The notes beneath the pieces are model-generated. The model had not been told where the DNA came from and made no database searches. It saw nothing but the letters and a program-made list of their open reading frames with translations. Position numbers and translations under genes: made by a program. Positions 3,564 to 7,766 of a DNA stretch of 7,766 bases are shown piece after piece. Location: contig MHQD01000025.1 of the NCBI GenBank assembly GCA_001822215.1, positions 955-8,720 on the forward strand. Reading direction: 5' to 3'. Origin of the DNA: Candidatus Sungbacteria bacterium RIFCSPHIGHO2_01_FULL_50_25 (GTDB taxonomy: Bacteria > Patescibacteriota > Minisyncoccia > Sungbacterales > HO2-52-23). The stretch's first letter is position 1; every line of letters starts with the position of its first letter.

Positions 3564-5983
3564 GACACGTTTTTCTTAATCCGTTTTTCCTCCTCGGCGA
3601 TGCGAAGGAGGGTTTTTACAACCGTGTCCGGGTTTAGCGAGATTGAATCTATTCCTTGGTCTACGAGGAATTCGGCAAATTCAGGGAAGTCGGAAGGCGC
3701 CTGTCCGCAGATGCCGATATATTTTTTCTTCGCTTTGCACTTTGCAATAATTTCTTTTATGGGTATTTTTACGGCGGGGTCGTTTTCATTTGCGATATGC
3801 GTTACTATCCCCGAATCGCGATCAAGGCCGAGCGCGAGCTGCGTAAGATCGTTTGAGCCGATGGACATTCCGTCGAACAGCACAAGGAACTCGTCGGCGC
3901 GCGTGATATTTGAAGGAATTTCGCACATCATATAAATTTTGAGCGATGCATCGCGTGCGCGCGAAAGGCCGTTTTTCTCCATTTCTTCGATGACGCGCTT
4001 TCCTTCTTCGGGCGTGCGGCAAAACGGCACCATGGGAACGGTATTCGTAAGTCCAAATGCGTCCCGGACCCGCTTGAGCGCTCGGCACTCGAGGCCGAAG
4101 GCGTCCGTGAATTTCGGGTCGTAGTATCGGGATGCGCCGCGCCAACCGAGCATCGGATTTTCCTCATCCGGCTCATAGAGCGCGCCTCCGATGAGCTTTG
4201 AATATTCATTTGTCTTGAAATCGGAAAAACGGATGATGACCTCGTGCGGGTAGAACGCCGCGGCGATTTTTGCTATCCCTTCGGAAAGCTCGTCAACGTA
4301 AAACTCTGTCTTGTCTTTGTATCCTTTCGTGATGCTGTCGATCGCGCGCACGATTTTTTTCATTTTTGGATTTCGGGATTTTTTGAGTTTTTGGTATTCG
4401 ATGAGGGCGTTCGGGTGGATTTTGATGTGCGATGCGATGATGAATTCAAGCCGGCCGAGCCCGACGCCTTTTGCAGGGAGGTAGTGGCTCTTAAATGCGT
4501 CTTCGGGCGAGCCAATGTTTACCATTATTTTCGTTTTTGTTTCAGGCATCGTGTCGAGTTGGTGCTCCGCGATGTCGAATGGGATTATGCCGCGATAGAC
4601 TTTTGCGGTTTCGCCGGAAGAACAGTCAATGGTTACTGGCATTTTCTGTTTCAATATGCGGGTCGCATTTCCGGTTCCGACAACGCAGGGGATTCCGAGC
4701 TCGCGGGAAACAATCGCGGCGTGCGACGTCCGTCCGCCTTTGTCTGTGATGATGGCTGAAGCGATTTTCATAATCGGTTCCCAGTCAGGGTCCGTGATCT
4801 GGGTGACGAGGACTTCTCCTTTTTTGAATTCGTTCAAATATTTTGCATCGCGAATGAGCCGTGCGTTCCCGCTTGCTATTTTCGTTCCGACCGCCGTGCC
4901 GGTCGTGAGTATTGTGCCTGTTCCTTTTAGTGTGTACTCCGTATATACGTTTTGTTTTGCTGATGAATGGACCGTCTCGGGCCGCGCCTGGACGATAAAA
5001 AGTTTTTTTGTCGTTCCGTCTTTTGCCCATTCAATGTCCATGGGTGTCGCGCGGCCGTGCTTTTTCGAAAAATGATTTTCGATTTTCATTCCCCAGTCCG
5101 CGAGCAAAATGATTTCTTCGTCAGAAAGCGAGAATCGCTCTTGGTCCGGTTGGGGGACGCGTATTTCCACAATGCCTTTTTTCGCGTAAATAATTTTTCG
5201 ATCTTTTTTCCCGATATCGCGTCCGATAATCGCTTTGCATCCTTTCGCAAGCGACGGCTTAAATACGATGAATTCGTCGGGCGTCACCTTCCCTTGGACA
5301 ATCATTTCTCCGAGGCCGTAGGAGCTCGAAATTTCGATAACGTCTCGAAATCCCGTTTCGGTATCGAGTGTAAACATGACGCCGGAGGCCGCGCGGTCAG
5401 ACCTCACCATTTTTTGGATCCCGACGGAAAGCGCGGCATCGAAGTGGCTGAAACCCTTGTCCGCGCGGTAGGAGATTGCGCGGTCGGTGAATAGGGATGC
5501 AATGCATTTTTTCACCGCTTCAAGAAGCGCGTGTTCTCCCACGATATTGAGGTAGGTTTCCTGTTGGCCCGCAAACGATGCGCCGGGAAGGTCTTCCGCC
5601 GTCGCAGAAGACCGCACCGCGACATCCGGAATCCCTCCGTACTGTTCGCCGAGTTTCCGGTACGCCGTCCGCACCTCTTCCGATATGCGGGAGGGGAGAG
5701 CGCTTGCGAGGATTGCATTTCGAACCGCCTTGCCCCGCGACTGAAGGTTTTTGATGTTTCGCGTATCAAGGCCGGAGAGGATGGTCTTGATTTTGGCATC
5801 AAGCCTCGATTCTTTCATAAAGAAGCGATAGGCGTCTGCGGTTATCGCAAATCCGTCCGGCACGGCGACGCCGAGCGGCGCGAGGTTTTGCACCATCTCT
5901 CCCAAGGCGGCGTTTTTCCCGCCGACTCTCGGCACGTCCTCAATGCCGAGTTCTTTGAACCAGAGAATGAATGGCTGTTCCAT
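3560..5983 (-). CDS. ppsA: phosphoenolpyruvate synthase (pyruvate, water dikinase)
   Basis: It catalyses pyruvate + ATP + water to PEP + AMP + phosphate (EC 2.7.9.2). At 807 residues it matches the family's usual length of about 790-820. The N-terminal ATP-grasp domain starts with GGKNAALGEM (21-30) and has VRSSATAEDLPGASFAGQQ (123-141) and the metal-site stretch DIEW...IVQARPE (316-336). The phosphohistidine swivel domain has KGGRTSHAAIVSRELGIP (415-432) with catalytic H421. The C-terminal PEP/pyruvate barrel has GLGRLEFI (508-515), R585, NPMLGWRGASRY (609-620), SIGSNDLTQL (707-716) and ICGQAPSD with the acid/base cysteine C759. All key residues are intact. It is the middle gene of the operon, 2 nt after the glycerate kinase stop, with AAGGA 5 nt before ATG. 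In organisms without pyruvate kinase the enzyme may run toward pyruvate; direction here is inference. It is not pyruvate, phosphate dikinase, which is longer (about 880 residues). Confidence 0.96.
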   Translation of the reverse strand: MEQPFILWFKELGIEDVPRVGGKNAALGEMVQNLAPLGVAVPDGFAITADAYRFFMKESRLDAKIKTILSGLDTRNIKNLQSRGKAVRNAILASALPSRISEEVRTAYRKLGEQYGGIPDVAVRSSATAEDLPGASFAGQQETYLNIVGEHALLEAVKKCIASLFTDRAISYRADKGFSHFDAALSVGIQKMVRSDRAASGVMFTLDTETGFRDVIEISSSYGLGEMIVQGKVTPDEFIVFKPSLAKGCKAIIGRDIGKKDRKIIYAKKGIVEIRVPQPDQERFSLSDEEIILLADWGMKIENHFSKKHGRATPMDIEWAKDGTTKKLFIVQARPETVHSSAKQNVYTEYTLKGTGTILTTGTAVGTKIASGNARLIRDAKYLNEFKKGEVLVTQITDPDWEPIMKIASAIITDKGGRTSHAAIVSRELGIPCVVGTGNATRILKQKMPVTIDCSSGETAKVYRGIIPFDIAEHQLDTMPETKTKIMVNIGSPEDAFKSHYLPAKGVGLGRLEFIIASHIKIHPNALIEYQKLKKSRNPKMKKIVRAIDSITKGYKDKTEFYVDELSEGIAKIAAAFYPHEVIIRFSDFKTNEYSKLIGGALYEPDEENPMLGWRGASRYYDPKFTDAFGLECRALKRVRDAFGLTNTVPMVPFCRTPEEGKRVIEEMEKNGLSRARDASLKIYMMCEIPSNITRADEFLVLFDGMSIGSNDLTQLALGLDRDSGIVTHIANENDPAVKIPIKEIIAKCKAKKKYIGICGQAPSDFPEFAEFLVDQGIDSISLNPDTVVKTLLRIAEEEKRIKKNVS

Positions 5984-5985
5984 AA

Positions 5986-7293
5986 CTATCCTTTGAGCGC
6001 GAGAATAAGGTCAGATACGTTTGAACCCGTATCGCCGGTGTCGATAGCGTGGCCGACTTTTTCAAAAAAAGGATACTCGTTGTTTTTCTGGAGATATATT
6101 TCGCGATTGATGCCGAGCTCGTCCGCTTTTTGCCGGGTATGGGTGTCGGCAATCGCTCCCGCATACTCGCCGTTATCGTGGCCGTCAGACGCGAGCGATA
6201 TCATAAGTTCATTTTCCCCGATATAGGAAAGCGCGGCAAGCGCGCATTCAAGGTTCCGTCCTCCGCGTCCGTGGTCTGGGGAGAGCGTGACCGTTGTCTC
6301 GCCCGCATAGAGGTGAGCGGTTTTCGCGGGTTGGGGGCGGAGCGCATCGATGATGTCATGCGCGACTTTGCGGGCTTCTCCTTCGAGTTTGGCATTGCGG
6401 ATCGACGGCGCATAGCCGAGTTCTGACGCTTCGCGAGACATGGCCTCGAGCGCGACCATATTTGAAGCCACAAGGATGTTTCGGACTCGCTTGAAATATT
6501 TTTCTTCTTTTGGCGTCTCGATAAGTCCGCACAAAGGCGTTTTGCACTGTTCGAATATGCGATGGCGTTCGAGGATCGCGCGGGCGTCTTCAATCGTCGT
6601 TGAGTCCCGCGTTGTCGGGCCGGAAGCGACGAATTCGATATCATCTCCCGGTATATCTGAGAATATGAGGGAGATCACGCGGGCGGGGTATGCATACATT
6701 GCAAGATTGCCCCCGCGCGCAAGGGACAGATGTTTTCTCACTGTGTTTGTTTCTTTAATGGTCGCGCCTCGGAGAGTAAGGAGACTGAGGATGGTGCTTT
6801 CTTCTTCGCATCCTTCGTCGTTCGGAAGGCAGAGGAGCGTCGATCCTCCGCCGGACACCACAAAAAGCACCAAATCCTTTTCCGTGAGCCGGTTCAAAAG
6901 CTTGACCATGGTTTCGGCGTGCTGGACGTTTATGTCTGACGGAAACGGGTGGGTTCCCGTGAGTGTTTTGATTCGCTTTAGGGATATGCCTGTTCGAAGG
7001 TCGATGACCGCTCCGTCAGTAATCCGATCGCCGAGGATGCGCTCGATCGCTTCCGCGGCGGCGAATGCGCATTTTCCGACTCCGGCGACAATGATTCTTC
7101 CCAACTCTTCTGTTTCAAAGCGCTCGCCCAGTATCTCAATCGCTGACTCATCGGCGCGAATCGCGCTTGATATGACTGCGTGGGTATCGATGGCGCGAAG
7201 GCCGGCTTCCATGATTCCAAGCGCGTCTTTGCGAAGGCCCGTGATCGCCAATGCTTCGCTGTTTTTTATTTTCGAATGGGTAATCGGTTTCAT
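5986..7293 (-). CDS. gck: glycerate 2-kinase, MOFRL family
   Basis: It phosphorylates D-glycerate with ATP to 2-phosphoglycerate (EC 2.7.1.165). Relatives were once misnamed hydroxypyruvate reductase (TtuD). The protein has 435 residues, the normal family length. The N-terminal DUF4147-type domain shows AGVGKCA (70-76, likely substrate lysine K74), VSGGGSTLL (146-154), ETNTVRKHLSLARGG (181-195) and FSDIPGDDIEFVASGPT (211-227). The C-terminal MOFRL domain shows GETTVTL (331-337), GRGGRNLECAL (342-352), SDGHDNGEYAGAIAD (369-383) and TGDTGSNVSDL (419-429). No key motif is missing. It is first in the operon; the next start lies 2 nt after its TAG. An in-frame TAG sits three codons upstream of ATG 7293, so this is the furthest possible start. 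The only Shine-Dalgarno-like sequence, AGAGGA, lies about 21 nt upstream, too far to act normally. Its product is the substrate of the enolase two genes downstream. Confidence 0.94.
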   Translation of the reverse strand: MKPITHSKIKNSEALAITGLRKDALGIMEAGLRAIDTHAVISSAIRADESAIEILGERFETEELGRIIVAGVGKCAFAAAEAIERILGDRITDGAVIDLRTGISLKRIKTLTGTHPFPSDINVQHAETMVKLLNRLTEKDLVLFVVSGGGSTLLCLPNDEGCEEESTILSLLTLRGATIKETNTVRKHLSLARGGNLAMYAYPARVISLIFSDIPGDDIEFVASGPTTRDSTTIEDARAILERHRIFEQCKTPLCGLIETPKEEKYFKRVRNILVASNMVALEAMSREASELGYAPSIRNAKLEGEARKVAHDIIDALRPQPAKTAHLYAGETTVTLSPDHGRGGRNLECALAALSYIGENELMISLASDGHDNGEYAGAIADTHTRQKADELGINREIYLQKNNEYPFFEKVGHAIDTGDTGSNVSDLILALKG

Positions 7294-7323
7294 GATATGC
7301 GGCTACGATTTTGTTCCTCTATC

Positions 7324-7352
7324 AGTATACCTATCTGTCTTCTTGTTGAACA
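7324..7352 (-). promoter_or_regulatory. candidate promoter of the gck-ppsA-eno operon
   Basis: On the minus strand TATACT (7329-7324) is a 5-of-6 match to the -10 box. The sequence 17 nt further upstream, TGTTCA (7352-7347), matches the -35 consensus only 3 of 6. Transcription would start near 7317, leaving a leader of about 25 nt. The placement suits the operon, but the weak -35 keeps this tentative. Confidence 0.4.
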
Positions 7353-7421
7353 TATACGAGAAGAAAACGGAGAAATCCTTTGAATGCAAAAACCTGCTTG
7401 CAGAGTGGCAGCGGGTAATGT

Positions 7422-7459
7422 AAGGCATACTGACTCTCCGTCGGTGCCTTTTCTTTTTT
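7422..7459 (+). terminator. hairpin with T-rich tail just upstream of recG
   Basis: AAGGCA (7422-7427) pairs with TGCCTT (7445-7450). After a 2-nt bulge CTGA (7430-7433) pairs with TCGG (7441-7444) around loop CTCTCCG. TTCTTTTTTC follows. It has the shape of an intrinsic terminator on the plus strand, but no plus-strand gene lies upstream. It ends 25 nt before the recG start, so it may act as an attenuator in the recG leader or block stray transcription; both are inference. Confidence 0.4.
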
Positions 7460-7483
7460 CTTCTCCGTCCGTAGAGTATCAAT

Positions 7484-7766
7484 ATGGCAATTTCGATTCA
7501 TACGCCAATTCAAGATGCCGGCCGGATTGATAAGCGGATTCTTCCTGCGCTTAAGCGCCTTGGGATAGAGACGGTTCGCGATCTTTTGTTCCATTTTCCA
7601 TCACGGTACGAAGATTTTTCAAACGAAAAAAAGATCGCCGATGTTTTCTTGGGAGAGACGGTGACACTGCGGGGTACGGTGGAAAAAATTTCAGTGCACC
7701 GGACGTTCCGGAAGCGCATGGCGCTTACCGAGGCGGTGATCCGCGATGAGACGGGGAATATAAAAG
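7484..7766 (+). CDS. recG: ATP-dependent DNA helicase RecG, N-terminal part only
   Basis: RecG remodels stalled replication forks and Holliday junctions. Only the first 94 codons are present; the gene runs off the window. The visible part is the start of the RecG wedge region: KRLGIETVRDLLFHFPSRYED (24-44), where family members carry a similar LGI.TV.DLL.H.P.RYED signature, followed by the opening of the OB-fold, GETVTLRGTV (57-66) and MALTEAVIRDETGNIK (79-94). The start ATG 7484 has only a weak purine run (AGAG, 7473-7476) upstream, but no other suitable start is in frame nearby. The gene is divergent from the glycerate kinase, separated by 190 bases. The ATPase motifs lie outside the window, so intactness cannot be judged. 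Confidence 0.9.
   Translation, partial: MAISIHTPIQDAGRIDKRILPALKRLGIETVRDLLFHFPSRYEDFSNEKKIADVFLGETVTLRGTVEKISVHRTFRKRMALTEAVIRDETGNIK

Noticed and set aside
7391..7413. Hairpin CTGC/GCAG followed on the minus strand by GTTTTT, a possible leader attenuator of the glycerate operon
   Set aside because: Only four base pairs form around a 10-nt loop, too weak to claim.
6440..7423. Long plus-strand frame of 327 codons opposite the glycerate kinase
   Set aside because: It is an antisense shadow; the minus strand carries every motif of a full-length MOFRL glycerate kinase.

Overview
The window looks like a piece of a small-genome bacterium of the Candidate Phyla Radiation (Patescibacteria, probably Parcubacteria-like). 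This is inferred from several traits together: a tRNA with no encoded CCA, short intergenic spacers full of small hairpin repeats, a compact and divergent enolase, and a RecG N-terminus of the kind seen in these genomes. UGA and UAG both act as ordinary stops, so the standard bacterial code applies. No database search was possible.

Layout. Positions 1-42 are the 3' part of a tRNA gene, most likely tRNA-Arg with anticodon GCG. Positions 43-360 hold no gene. They carry a dense cluster of hairpins and two further copies of the tRNA's 3' end, one of which is split by a perfect 18-bp palindrome. A polytopic membrane protein of unknown function follows (401-1348, +). The gap at 1349-1801 is non-coding and rich in repeats: a long fold-back, three copies of CTTCGACT/GAGCTTGTCGA-type intergenic repeats, and an intrinsic terminator. 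A promoter with a perfect TTGACA box and a strong Shine-Dalgarno then drive a 173-residue orphan protein with two CxxC pairs (1858-2379, +). That gene ends in a terminator shared with a convergent operon.

The main content is a three-gene minus-strand operon read from 7293 down to 2385: glycerate 2-kinase (MOFRL family), phosphoenolpyruvate synthase, and enolase. Spacing is tight (2-nt gap, then an ATGA overlap). The products make a connected route: glycerate + ATP gives 2-phosphoglycerate, enolase converts this to phosphoenolpyruvate, and PEP synthase links that to pyruvate. The operon is therefore a self-contained glycerate/2-phosphoglycerate/PEP/pyruvate module that needs no phosphoglycerate mutase or pyruvate kinase. 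Divergently from it, recG starts at 7484 (+) and runs off the window end.

The points most worth a second look are the tandem tRNA-tail and hairpin array with its palindrome insertion, the related repeats flanking the membrane gene in opposite orientation, and the glycerate-to-pyruvate operon with its altered enolase loop. I saw no clear new defence or mobile system, no CRISPR array and no transposase.
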